From positions 1,240,001-1,304,000 of the forward strand of contig JAGMVK010000013.1 in assembly GCA_020747065.1 (NCBI GenBank): DNA of 64,000 nt, read 5' to 3'. Source of the stretch: Cadophora sp. MPI-SDFR-AT-0126 (taxonomy: Eukaryota > Ascomycota > Leotiomycetes > Helotiales > Ploettnerulaceae). A program made the translations under genes and the position numbers. Shown piece after piece: positions 48,816 through 61,205 of the stretch. The notes under the pieces are model-generated. The model saw only the letters and a program-made list of their open reading frames with translations. It searched no databases and had not been told where the DNA came from. Each line of letters begins with the position of its first letter. The first letter of the stretch is position 1.

Positions 48816-50581
48816 ATTTTAAAATTTCCAAGGAGGATGCAAGTCGTTGCAGAGATTTACATATGAACCACTACAGTAGCTGAGGTTTATATATATATAT
48901 CAACGTCTCACTATTCTGCTGCCGACATTCAACAGTGCCAGTGTTAATCCAATGAAGCTGGGTGATTCGTGTCGCTAAACGGATGAACCTTCACTGGCAG
49001 CCTAACACGACGAAACCATGGCATATTGATTGCCCACCAGATTCGAAATCAAGCCAACGTGTCAGCTCCATCGCAATAAGAAGTATGGTGCGATGCACAA
49101 GGGAATGTGTTCCGTGATTGAGATCTCATTCATTTTCTGACCTCGCCAGACGAGCCGGGGGGAGTAGCGACGAGTAGTGCTGATGTCGTACCCTGAGTCG
49201 ATCGTGACCAATCGACGCCTCCAGGCATCTATCTTATTGGTCGTGATCTATGGCAAGATGCGTGACGGATCCAGCGTGGATGCAACGGAGATCTGTTGCT
49301 ATTCGAGCTGGAATAAATTGAATCTATGGGAGCATCCGTGGAAGTACGACCGGCATATCTGCTTCGTTGACCGTGTGACAAAGAAAGTCTGCAAAGAGAG
49401 GGATGCTGGGGCTGACAATGGTGCTTCAATCCTGACTTTTCAGTATGTAAAATGCTTCTTGATTTTCCCAACAAGTGTAAAATGGCAATTTTCGAGGAAG
49501 TACTTCTGATGTAAACAAAGTGAATGGTCTCTATATTTCACGTGATGGTCGCGCTACCGGCTGAGGCAGTCTACTGCGCCTTTAGCATTTCCCCTACTAC
49601 ACTCGAGCTCGGCAAGCTTCGATCAGGCTGGCTGACAGGTAAGGGGCCTTCCATTACTCATAATCAGGACCCAGGTCTCGAGTTAGATGTCTGCATTATC
49701 GGATCCAAGGCCCGCTGGTTCTCCCAGCCTCTACGAAGCTCGAGCCGACCCTGCCTCTTAGAAAACCTCACTTGTCATCCGTAGCTTCAAAATAACATAT
49801 GATTTCTCAGGCATGGAATGTTCTAGCCCCTTCAATGACTAGAGTAATGGTTCTGCGAGCGTGACCTGTATTCTCTGAACGATCCGCCTTTGATACGGGA
49901 AATTCACCTGGAAACACAGGCCAGAACTGACAGTCCGAAGAGCCTCCAGTAGGAAGGCATAGTCCAATGGCTGTGTCATGGTATGGATGTATGACACTAT
50001 ACCAAGGATGGATGCAGGTCCATTGGTGGAAAGTTGAAGCGCGCCTGGCAGTCACACATTGCCAGCGCCTGAGACTTTGGAAAGGTAAATAATCTGACAG
50101 GACTATCGCCATGCGAGCATGGTTCGATTTTTTCAAGTTGTCCCGGAAGTTGAAGAGGAATATGCTAGATTTGGAGTCGTCTCTCTAAACGGAATTCGAT
50201 TTCAAACCCGACGAGTCTGCTACTAGCTGGTGACGGAATTATGGACATGCAGTTGCCAGCGAACGAAAGTGATGCTCGAACGTGATCGTATCGTTGTCGC
50301 TTTTGTTTACACACCCCACTTTTGGCGGGTATTGCAGCAGTTCTGCGGGTATGACGTTAGCTGCAGCCCGCGCGATGGCATGGAGAACCTCATTCGGCAA
50401 CAGAGTTATTAGTGTCACTGCTGCTCTCCTCAGCACATCTTTAAACCAATCAATTGGTTGCTCAACTACCTCATTCTGATTGCAAAGACGACATTGAACT
50501 GCTGCGATATATATAGATCCCGTCGTGCTTCACTCAAAACTTCTCAAACGACATTTTATTCTGGATCAATTGATCGCCAAT
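48816..50581. other. Intergenic region, P450 / SDR divergent
   Basis: About 1.8 kb of shared upstream DNA. It contains a short TA microsatellite (48886-48900) near the P450 start and no recognised gene. Confidence 0.45.
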
Positions 50582-51470
50582 ATGGTCAAATCGGCAGACA
50601 AGCTCTTGAACAAGAAAGTCATCGTGGTCGGTGGCACTTCAGGGTACGAAAGCCTCTAACAAGATCTTCGTTCTGAAAGTACTCACTTTGTTAGAATCGG
50701 CTTCGGGGCTGCTCAAGCATTCCTTGATGCTGGCGCCCAAGTGACCGTCATTTCTTCCAATCAAGACCGCGTTAACGATGCAGTTAAGCGACTGAACTCC
50801 TCCAATGTCTCTGGCGTGGTCGGAAATGTACGAGAAGAAGAGTCTTTCATTGAAGTTCTCAAAAGTCTCGCACCCGTTGACCACATCGTCTTCTCTGCGG
50901 TGGATATCATCATTCGAGGCAAGCTGGAAGATCTTAATCTCGATGAGGCGAAGCATCTATTCGGAGTTAAATTCTGGGGATCAGTTGTCATTGGTAAAGG
51001 TGAAGTTCAATCACCAGCTTGCGGATCGGTCGCTAACAAGTAAAGCCGTCAAGAAACATAATATCATCAAACCTGGCGGCTCTCTGATTCTCACATCGGG
51101 CACCGCGGGCATCAAGCCTGGAAAAGGCGCTGCTACCGGTGGCGCATTGAACGCTGGCGTCATCACCCTGACCAAAGGTCTTGCTGCCGACCTTGCAGAA
51201 AATAAAATTAGAGTCAATGTTGTCGTTCCTGGACTTGTGAAAACTGAGCTCTGGGGAAAGTTGGGGCAATCCGAAGAGAAGCAGCAGGAAACCTTTGCAA
51301 ACACTATCCAACCGGTGGGGTTTGTGGCCACGCCAGATGATATTGCCGAGGCATATCTGTACCTTGCAAAAGCGGATTATGCCACTGGTACGAGTATTGA
51401 AATTGGTGAGTACAGTGTATGTCTCTTGGGGCAAGGCTAACAAGAAGTAGATGGTGGGAGACTTCTGTGA
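50582..51470 (+). CDS. SDR-family NAD(P)-binding protein lacking the YxxxK pair
   Basis: Four exons: 50582-50643, 50695-50999, 51046-51405 and 51451-51470, giving 248 residues with agreeing phases. The cofactor motif is VVGGTSGIGFG (15-25). The usual NNAG is replaced by FSAVD (87-91). The catalytic-serine strand SLILTSGTAG (135-144) is kept. The expected Tyr-x3-Lys about 13 residues later is missing; the region reads KGAATGGALNAG. PGLVKTE at 184-190 and a terminal DGG are normal for the fold. It is therefore probably an atypical SDR with altered chemistry, or a non-catalytic nucleotide-binding protein. The position between P450 and MFS genes suggests a role in the second accessory group (inference). 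Confidence 0.8.
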
Positions 51471-51479
51471 CAATTACCC

Positions 51480-51830
51480 CATAGATAGTTTGGTCGGTCA
51501 CAGACGAATGGAGATTTTTCTCCTTGGTCGACCTTCTCAAGTACATGAAGCCATTCTCGTTGTAAATTCTTCCCTGCCAGTGTCGGTTGTAATCCAACGT
51601 CCGATTTTATGACCGATCCTTCTCACATCCCAAACGGAAAACGTTTTCCTATACCCGCTCGTCTGAATGTCGGGTTCCTTTCCATCTCTCCAAATTAATC
51701 CTCGTCTTTTTCCTTTTAATGATTTAGCAAGGTGAATGTCTTCGTCCCATGGACAGCTGTTCGGAACGTATAACGACGAACCAATCGCCCCAGACTTGGC
51801 TGAGACTATCTTCAAGGTAGGCTCGCACAA
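51480..51830 (-). pseudogene. Possible coding fragment of unknown family, frameshifted
   Basis: On the minus strand the frame CPWDEDIHLAKSLKGKRRG, continuing to SVWDVRRIGHKIG, looks protein-like. Near 51600 the good reading moves to another frame (LDYNRHWQGRIYNENGFMY, then LRRSTKEK). I recognise no domain, and no start or intron explains the switch. It could be a degraded small gene or an exon with an indel. The call is weak. Confidence 0.28.
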
Positions 51831-53155
51831 GAAAGATTGTTGACGACGGAACTACTGGAAACCTAAAATAGCCTATCTTGGATATATTACAGCCCTCGAT
51901 CTCCGTATTGTCCCTAAAGTGTCCCCATTCAACGATTTCTCGTCAGAGTGTGAGCCGATAATTGCTAATCGTGACATTCTTTTCGCCGCACAACTGTGAA
52001 CGATGCTTCAAATGTATTGAGAGACTTCGAGATGACGTCTTGCATGAATGTCGTCGCAGATACAGACCCTGGATGCGATTTCAGAAGACCATATGTGGCG
52101 CGTTAATCCCTTAGCCTGGCTTTCATGGGTTCTCGGCTGAACAGCCCGCGATCTGCTACGGCTCATGCATGGCGCACGAGGTAGTTCTCGCGAGCATCCA
52201 CGAACTCCAATCAAGTGAAGTATCATCCTTGTACTTCAGTAAACTCCTTCTGGCGATTCGAGCTGCCTTGTGTTCCTCTCTTTTGAACAGCCTGTTCTTA
52301 TCCCAAAGTACACAAATCATCATACTGTCATCAGCTTAGTTTGCTACACAATAAATCAAACGGCTCTTCGCGCAGGCAACGCACTAAAGCAGAGCAGTGT
52401 AGTTTGACATATTTGAGATTCACATTGCGCTGTCTAGTACGTGAGTTTCCATTTTATGGAAGATCTATGAGGTCAGAGTCACATCAGGGCACCGCATCTG
52501 ATAGGTTGCGGCACGATCGTGTCGCATATGTTGGCTAAATCTATGCATTGGACCCCCTGCATTACCAAAACTCAACAAGTTCGTACCTGGTTCTTTGGCT
52601 TGTAGCCGCACAGCGATTCCTGAACACATGGCTGGCCTGATGTATCTCCAGACACATCACGTTTTCCTTTTGAAGATGGCCTGTGACCACTACTCTTACA
52701 AGTAGAGATGGTTGAAAACAGCCATGGCGCATTTTATCCCACCAAATCGTCTTGTTCGAACGGTGACATCGGAGCTAAATCAGTTACAATTCCAGTTCAT
52801 GCCGCTTCCTCAACTTATTTCTCCATCACGAGCTAGTCAGCCCGCGCGGTGGCTCAATGGATCCCTGTCACCCCATCATCCGGGCCATCATCCGTACCTG
52901 GTCCGAGATCAAAGATGACCCAGCTACAAGGGCGAGGTAACTTCCGAAAAAAAGCTCACCCATCATCCAGCCACAATACAGGTCCGAGGCAGAAGACAGT
53001 GCATCACCTGTACATCGTACTTAATGATCTTGCTCCCCCCAAATCTGGCCCCAATCCTATTACTGCTCGACTTATCCACCATATTCTAACATCGACATTC
53101 TCAGGACTCGTAAACTCTGAGTGCTACTGGGTCCATCACGCTGGATTTCCTACGG
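51831..53155. other. Gene-free stretch
   Basis: About 1.3 kb before the MFS gene. No gene was recognised. A tRNA-like A-box at 52849 was considered and rejected. Confidence 0.45.
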
Positions 53156-54870
53156 GTGAGGGAGCTGGCTAGCGAGCCATCCATTCCTCAACTTCATACA
53201 CGATGGTACTCCCCACTGGACTTCGTGAGCATACGGAGGACTCCAGAACCAGCTTCTCCTGCACTCAAAAATATCGAGATCGAGCGGAGGGCTTATGATA
53301 TCGATGCTGATTGTGAGTTTGTGGGAACGATTGTTTTGGGCTCGTTGGACACGGGAAGAAGAGCTCTAAGACCAAAGCCTTCCATGGACTGGAATGATCC
53401 GCTGGTACGTCTCCCCATCTCCAAATATCAGTGTTTCTCTCTAATGGAGATCAAGAACTGGTCAGACTGGCAGAAGCACAGAACATACCTCATTATTTGC
53501 CTCTTCAGTTTCCTTGCGGCGGCAAACACGTCGAAGTTCGTTCTTGCAGCATCTTTGCTTGAAATGGAATTCGAAAAAAGCTCCACGGCTGTAGAATTTC
53601 TCACTTGTTTCAACATCCTAGCTTCTGGGATCGGAAACTTCTTCTGGGTTCCAGTCATGCGAGTAATTGGCAAGAGGCCGATTTTGCTGCTCGCACTTCC
53701 AGTCTTCGTTGCAGCAAATGTCTGGTCAGCGGAATCACATCATTTCAGTCAGCTTCTGGCATCATCTGTACTCTCCGGATTCGCATCTGCTGCAGTAGCA
53801 GCACCCGTAGCAGCGGTCGTCACAGACCTCTACTTTGTCCATGAACGTGGGGCCAAATTGATGATCTTCCACTTTGCTCTCGCCGGTGGAGTCTTTCTTG
53901 GCCCATTGATCAATGCCTACATCATCGAGTATTCTACTTGGAGAGTCGCTTGCGAATCCTATGCTATTGCAGCTGGTGCTTTGTGGGTCACCGCAGTTCT
54001 ATTCTTCCAGGAAACGACTTATCACAATCGAGATATTTATGCACCAATCAGCTTATATGGGTCAAGAACGACCTTTGCTGGAAAGCTGAGCCTCGTCAAA
54101 GGCTACGATAAGCACAGAAATATCTTCCACGTGTTCTGCGATTGCCTTGGCATCATCTCATACCCGACCGTACTGTGGACTGGTCTCTTGGTTGGGACAT
54201 TTTCAGCATGGCATGATCCCCTCAGCTTGAGACGTCACCTATCCTACTGACACAGTTCAGGAACATCATGATTCAGTTGACTTCCTTCCAGACCTTCATC
54301 AAGCCCCCATACGATTACAAAATTTCATTCTCGGGCCTTTTCACAATATCCGGCTTCATTGGCTCCATCCTCGCCATCCCCGTTGGAGGCAAACTTATCG
54401 ACATCCTCTCTAAGCGCTTCACGGCCTCTCACCACTGCATCCGCGAACCTGAATTCAGACTTTACGCTCTCGTCATACCAACCGTCATCGGTCCAGCTGG
54501 TGTCCTCCTCTTCGGCCTCACAATTGCAGACAAACGACCATGGATCCAGCCAGCAGTAGGCTATGCGATGCAGGGCTTTGGTCTCACAGCAATCTCTAAC
54601 ATCGTTGTTACTTATCTTGTTGATACATATGTAGAACATGCAGCTGAGGTTCTCACTGTCGTATTTGTTTTCAGGGGTGTGATTGGTGCGGTAGTCGTGC
54701 TTTTTGGCGACAATTGGATCACGACTGCAGGGGAGAAACAGGTATTCGGGGAGATGGCTGCAGTGCAGTATTTCCTCTGCGTATGGGCCATTGTGTTTGT
54801 CTTTTGGGGAAAGAGCATCAGGGCCCTCACAGTGAGGTATGGTCCTGTTCGAAGAGCGGAGTATCATTGA
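53156..54870 (+). CDS. MFS transporter, DHA1-like; 5' end unresolved
   Basis: The confident part is 53384-53404, 53456-54210 and 54261-54870. Intron 1 (GTACGT to ATCAAG) joins MDWNDPL to NWSDWQKHR, the DPLNWS signature that opens span 1 in fungal DHA1-like transporters. Intron 2 (54211-54260) is GC-AG with a CTACTGAC branch, and only it gives TFSAWNIMIQLTSFQTF. About twelve spans are present, including LYFVHERGAKLMIFHFALAGG. The frame upstream of 53384 also looks real (CEFVGTIVLGSLDTGRRALR, then PKPS), but it contains no ATG. The nearest suitable ATG (53203, MVLPTGLREHTED) is in another frame. A lost base in the N-terminal region or an unseen exon would explain this. Probable exporter or importer of a small molecule. 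Confidence 0.75.
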
Positions 54871-55063
54871 CCTCAATTTAAAACGTACAAAACACATCAT
54901 TGAGAAGTCAAGAACTCCAGTTTCGTGAGGTCTGTGACTTTTGATAGCTTGAATTGGTACAGTATACTACAAATTTTGGAACTTTAAAATCATATCATAC
55001 ATAAAAAGGATCCTTGAATCCCAATACAACAATTTTCTTCTCACTTCCATCAGCTCCATATCT

Positions 55064-56476
55064 TTAGCCGTGCCTGGTCTTCTGAATATGATCAATAGCC
55101 TCCAGCAGATGTGGCACGAACTTGTCCGGATTTTCGGTGGCAGGAAAATGTCCCAGCTCAGGCATAGCCTTATGCTTTGCACCAGGAATCTTATCACAAG
55201 TCGCCTGTGCCATTGCCGGGGTATTGCTCCAGTCATACTCACCTGTCAGTATAAAGACAGGGCATTGCTTGGCATCGATTTTGCCGACGCGGGTCCGTCC
55301 GTCCCAGCCTCCAAAGTAGAAACCGAGATCTCCGTGGAAGATTTCGTAGGCTTGTGCGCTGTATAAGTGCCAGATGAGTTGACGGTTCTTGAGTGGTGCT
55401 GTGAGACACATCATCTGTACTTGTCAGTGATCCGGGTTGGGTTGGGATGATGGGGATGCTTACCCCATACACCCATTCTGGGTTATAGAGGGATTGATTA
55501 ACATTGGGAGAACGGTCGTGGAATTGCCTCTCCATGTTTAGGTAGTCCGACCTTCATTTGTAAGTACGATTCTTCAGCGAATGCAATATCATACTTACCC
55601 TTGTAAAGGGATTGTTCCCCCAGCACCAACTTCATCGGCTCGGATCGCTACAGCAAGACAGACTTGTCCAGCCATCGACGCACCACAGATGATGGGCTTG
55701 TCCAGTTTCAAGGCTTTCACCATTGCCGCGATAGCTCTGACATACGCATCTTCAGTATTGGTGTGCGATCCCAGAGGTAACTCGGAAGGAAAGCTTCGCC
55801 CGTGACCGGGAAGATCAAAAGCAATCATGCTGCATTTCTGGCGCATGGCGGGGTTGTTCATGACTCCATGGTATTGACGACTGTCCGATCCTGCTGTGTG
55901 AAGGAACACGATCTGCTGTTTGCCATCTCCACTCAACTCGTAGAAAACCTTACATCGTCCCCAGACAGGAGCCGTAACATACACATATCTCCCAACGATA
56001 TAATCTTCCTCCGCCTCTGCCTGGGAGTCTTGCCTCATCTCTCCACACTGAGCATTGTGCAGCACCTCCAGTGCTCGACGCCAGAAATGCGTATACTTTG
56101 TTGAAAGACAATTGGTCGCCCAAGACCTCAATCCCATCCTGCTTGATATTCATACCGAACATGCCCCAGTAGCTCTGATATGGCATCTCTGGGACAGGCT
56201 TGAAGAATTCTTGCCATTGTTCGGGTAAGGCAGAAAGTGTAAATAGTGCTTTCTTGTGACTGCCTGTCTCAGCAACGCCGCTCTTGTTGTTGACGGTGAC
56301 GAGAACTGCGTTGTCGGAGCCAGCGGCTTTGATGCCGAAAGTTATGGGGGAGGTGATCTCAGGTGTGTCGGCGAATGCTTGGAATTGAGGATCCTTGAGG
56401 AGGAGGTTGTTGAATTTGGGACAGCGTTTTTGAGTTGGCTGGGGAGGTCAGCCCAGGCGTGTTGGGTGGAACCCAT
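55064..56476 (-). pseudogene. Alpha/beta hydrolase with N-terminal SCP2-like part, two compensating frameshifts
   Basis: Exons: 56476-55599, 55551-55464 and 55414-55064. The C-terminal hydrolase part is well formed: FLHTAGSDSRQYHGVM (oxyanion region), FDLPGHGRS, the nucleophile elbow CGASMAG (Ser in G-x-S-x-G), ILTGEYDWSNTP for the acid, and LGHFPATENP for the catalytic His. The N-terminal half reads in two frames. It starts in the ATG frame (TQHAWADLPSQLKNAVP) and moves near 56430 to the frame of FITFGIKAAGSDNAVLV-like sequence and PEQWQEFFKPVPEMPYQS. It returns near 56055 (THFWRRALEVLHNA) to the first frame. One lost base and one gained base explain this. It may be dead or carry consensus errors. 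Without the frameshifts it would be an ester or lactone hydrolase candidate in the second accessory group. Confidence 0.72.
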
Positions 56477-59400
56477 TTTGAAGTAAGTATTATGATTGAT
56501 TATTTTGTCTGTTAATATGGTAGCTTAATTCCTGAATCGCGTAGTATTGTGGTTCGCTTTCCATTCACAGGCGTCTTGTATTCATCCCCATGTGAAGACG
56601 GAAATAATTTCCCACTAAAGTCCCTCACCATAAGTTACCCCGCAGTCTCTTGCGTACAAGGCGCAACCCCGCACCCTGAGTGGTAGACATAGTATTTGTG
56701 GCACAGCTTTTGCGAGAGGATTATTGGCCTGTTAGATGTACAGTTTGGACACTCATTTGTAAGAATCGACCTCTTACCATGATACCATCCTACAGGAGTT
56801 GGTGTCGAACGGAATTGCATCCGTTGACATTTCTTGGCTTTTGCATGCAGAATGATTCATAGCTTGCCTGATGAAGCTCAATCTGATGTCTGGATCTGGA
56901 ATTCCAGTAGATCTCCCACAATTAACTGAGATCCTCAGCTATTCCACACTTGCAAACTCTAAGCACGATGATGAAAGGTAAACGAGCCATCTGGGGTTTT
57001 TTGTTCGCCAAGCACATTGTCATCGTTTACCGAGCCTGACTAATTGACCCCTTATTCTAAGTAAACAAGGGGAACAAATTCTCGTCCTGATCCGAACCTC
57101 GTTAAAGAAGTCTAGGCATGAACATGCTGCTGGGGCGCTGCTGAGCGACTATAGACACTCCTTTTTGGAGTGAATAAATACGACGGATGGCCTTGAGCTA
57201 CCGCGACTACTAGACCCCAATCCTCTGGCAGGCGAGAGACACAGTGACAACATGGGGAACTATTGATCGGCGAGTATCCATGCACCACACACTCTTTGGG
57301 TCACAAAGTACAACAAGCAGACTTCTAAGACAATGGGGACCCGTTCAAGGATTTCAGGGGTAAAAACAAAGTTGATAGTTGTGGAGGAATATGGAGTATC
57401 CAAGATATTTGGAGTGTGTGCACCTCGCCTGTAATAACTTATGTTTTTGCTAGACTCCATGACTTGATACCACCTGCCATATGGATGTCCGCAATACTCA
57501 AAGGAGATCTAGACGAGTCGTTACCGGTATTACAGAATCATTCACAGCTTCCTGGGCCGATAAAGAAAACACTCACATTCTCATCCGGTCTTTCAGGAGG
57601 GCAGCTCTGTCTAATTTCATTCTCGGGAGGAAGCTGGTATGGCAACTTTTGTCAGCTAGTCTCGGGATCACAGCATGGATGCAGAGTCCCGATGTCACAT
57701 CCCAGTGCCACAGCCAATGGCTCTCGTCCTGATCTGGAATCTTCCACTTCAGCATGTACTACTCCATGTCCATTTTCAAATTAAATTGTTGCGTTAGTGA
57801 AAATATTCTAATTCACGCAGATGTTATCTCAAAAGGCAGTAATGTCTACATTCCTGTAATCAACACCGAAAACGATAGAAATGTTCACGCTGAAGGACTC
57901 ATGTGTTTACCATTTTGTCGCGCACCGCTATCACGCATGTTGGGAGTGTGATGAAAGGAAGGAGATGTATTCTGGAAGGAGGTTCTTAATGTTTGTGATG
58001 TACGTCGCTTCGGTTGAGTGAGATCGGGCTCGACATCGAGCTTTCATGTGTGTCCATTTTGAACACGACACTTTCAATTTTTTTTCTCTGCTGCTATTGC
58101 GATCGCCATCACAGCACCTTATATCTTAGTTTACTAGTACGAGATGAGAGCGATATCTTCCCCAAGATACTGATGTGCTGTGCTTACATGGACTGGACTC
58201 TGCCGGTCACCACGGTTATCCACGCGTGTGGTGCTACATAACACCCGAAAGTATCAATCAGCGACATTCATTATTTGCACATTGGACTCTCGATTAAAAT
58301 TGCTGTAAATAGCCAACCGAAGCTCCTGTACTACGAGAATAACATGGGCGATAACAACACTTGGCAAACTGGTGGTCAGACACATTAGAATGGAATGTGT
58401 GTCGATTCAGTTCTCGTGCCGCATCATCAGCCAGTGTGATCTATGGCCTTCACACGGTACAAGTAATGCATTATTGTATGAGTTTTGCAGCATGATGAAC
58501 ATCACTTCATGTGCTGCCATTCTTTGGTCAATTTCCAAGTCTTCCGCTGACAGCTGCAGACACGATTGATTGCCCTTATAGGAGAGAAGCTAGGAGAGCA
58601 ACCGCAGCTCAGCTACCAAGTTGGCCACGTCCCATCGGAGAATTCAATGAAGTCTGCGAATGTACTTGAATCAAAGGGATCATTCATGGTCTTCGTAGAT
58701 ATTCACTCTCCATAGTTCAGCCATCTTGACATATCAATGATGGTAACGGCATATTCGGGGAGCCGGTTAAGTTGACCTGGACAACTATTTCATTGCAGAG
58801 AACGTGACCACTAAGCGGCAACCAACTTTGACATCTATTAAATTCAATACTTGTACTCAGCAGGGTCTCGGCATCTGTCAAATCCCGGCATAGAAAAGAA
58901 AAACATCCCACGCAGGGGAGGTGAATTATACGGGACCGGAAAGTCAAGCACTGACAGTACCATTGGATCCAGCAGCAATTTGACCAAAAACAACTAATCG
59001 AGAATGGAAGTTTGATAGGATTATTTCATTCATGCAGCTGTCCATTGATCAATCTTGTAGTATTCGTTTCATTCATCATGTGCATTGGTGACGATCAATC
59101 AGACACTCTGCTGAATGGAAAACAGACATTGCATCCGAGCGCAAGAAATATGTTCATCATCACTACAACTACCACTTGATTGTTTACCGACCTATTCCTC
59201 GTACCGCAGATCTCAGACTGCCTATATGTTGTTCAAGAAATGCTTCAACAACAATATCACTTCCGGTACATCACGTGATACTTTGTTTCCATATTTATTC
59301 AACCCCCTACACGGCTCTGATAAAAAAGAAGATACGGACATTATATGAGTCGCTGGGCTTCCCAAAATCCATAACCTCAAGCATTGCTCAAATTACTCAC

Positions 59401-60175
59401 TCAACCCTTACCTCCGAAGAATTCGCACATCAATCCCTTAACCCCATCCCATGAGCCCGGGAATAAAGTCCAACGGACCAAAGGAAATTCAAAACCGCCC
59501 AACCCCCAATCAAAACCCAACAAGACCCAGCTTCACAAACGCGGGGAAAGAAACATTCCATCAGGCCACCAGCGCTAAGCTGCGCCATCTAGTCATTGCA
59601 TTGGAGATCCTTACGCTACAATTGACTTTTGATCCGTTTCTTTAGCCTTAGTCTGACTATTTGCGTGATAGATCTAGATTAATGAGTTGGACTGAATCGG
59701 ACTAGTCGAGATGAGGTCTGTGTGTTTCGGGTCTAGACTGTTGGGCGTTTCATTTCTTTTCTTGGGAGGTGTGGAGATGGAGGTTACTTTTGCTACGTGA
59801 ACCCATGCACTACCCATGGAGTAATAGAGACTGAGCGCTGTTGGCGAGGACGAGGCCCTGGCCAAGCTTTTATTAGATTTGTACGAATGTAATATTAGGA
59901 GTAGTAAACAGACGGGTTTTGATTCTGCGTTTTGGCATGTTTGAAGATGGTCAATATTAAGTATGGGCAGTTAAGCAAGATACTTCAGCCCCAGCTCCAG
60001 CATCATCGAGAGCAGATGCAACGCTATCCTCCGAGCCAACTCCCCATGGATTTTGGATATCCCCGTAACAACAGCTAAGACGCAATCACCTTATTCCCTT
60101 GACTATATACACCCGCGCTCCACCTCTTGAAGACAATGCTTCTTGGTTTTCGAAAGTATCCTGTGAATATATTCC
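56477..60175. other. Gene-free stretch
   Basis: About 3.7 kb, the longest gene-free interval, AT-leaning. Only short frames without domains are present. No repeat, transposon end or RNA gene was recognised. Confidence 0.5.
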
Positions 60176-61205
60176 TTAGACCATGTTCTCTTTGGCCTTC
60201 CTCTTCTCACTGGCACCCTTGATCATAGTCGACAAGTCTCCGACTGGAAGTTGGAACGGGAAGTCAAGCGCAGCAAGCATGATAGCGAAGAAGATCCACC
60301 ATCCGGCCATAGATGTGACGAATGTAAATGCGCCAGCAGCGGTCTGACATCTCTCTGCAGTTTTGGCGTGTGATGTATCTCCAGTGCTGATAGCAAGAGC
60401 ATTCTGCCAGTAAGCACCAGCGAGGAGACCGAAAGCGGGGACGAGAGTGAAGAAGATGATGACAAAGACTACGTTCGTGCGGAGCGAGCAGATGAGGTAG
60501 ATCAAGCACAAGAGTCCCATAAAAAGAAGGAAGTAAGCAAATGAGGCCGTAAATCCAACAGTTGCGATGCCTGCAGCTTCTGGTTCGCCGGCAGGTGCAT
60601 ATGACCCATACGCGTAGTAGAATGGCTGAAGTGTTGCGGCGAATGTGAGCCAGAAAGCACCGAAAGACATGAACACGACGAATGGAAAGGTGTTTCCAAG
60701 GATAAATTCAAGGAAGCCACCGAGCATCATGAGCACACCACCGAAGAAGAAGTAAGAGCCACTGTGGATTATTAGTTCTATTGTGTGGCAGAATTGTATG
60801 TGTGGAGTAACTCACATTCCAGAAGCGCCATTGCCACCAGCACCTCGCCATCCCATGAGAATACAGGAGAGAGGAGACAGACACAGTAGGAAACCACACA
60901 ATGCACTGCAGATCAATTAGTCACGTTGTGGAAGGGAGCTTGAAGTGAACGTACACTGGTGTTGGGTTACCGAATGTCTTTCGCAGATCACCTTTCACCT
61001 GGTTCTGAGGTGAAAGGTAGATCTTCTCGAAAAGCTCGGGCGAGATGGAGATGCTTCCAGCTGTCCTGATTCTTTTCAATGCTGTGTCACTATCCATATT
61101 GGTATCGTTGAGGTGATACGAGTTCTGTCCATTGCCATTTGTGTACCCGTTGTTGCTGAAATCCTTCTCCAAAGGAGGTTGGGCATCGTGTGCTGTAGCT
61201 GACAT
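60176..61205 (-). CDS. GPR1/FUN34/YaaH-family acetate/monocarboxylate transporter
   Basis: Three exons: 61205-60955, 60905-60816 and 60761-60176, giving 308 residues with agreeing phases. A hydrophilic N-terminus of about 75 residues precedes FGNPTPVALCGFLLCLSPLS, the family N-P-x-P signature at the start of span 1. Six spans follow, including SYFFFGGVLMMLGGFLEFIL, NTFPFVVFMSFGAFW (the G-N-T-F-P-F family block) and AGAYWQNALAIS. Members (Ady2/Ato1) carry acetate and other short acids across the plasma membrane, often induced on acetate or on loss of glucose. Length and order are normal. It is probably an ordinary metabolic gene, separate from the accessory group. Confidence 0.88.

Noticed and set aside
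52849..52925. tRNA-like A-box (TGGCTCAATGG) with a weak B-box-like GATCAAAGA
   Set aside because: No complementary acceptor stem and no proper T-arm could be found around it.
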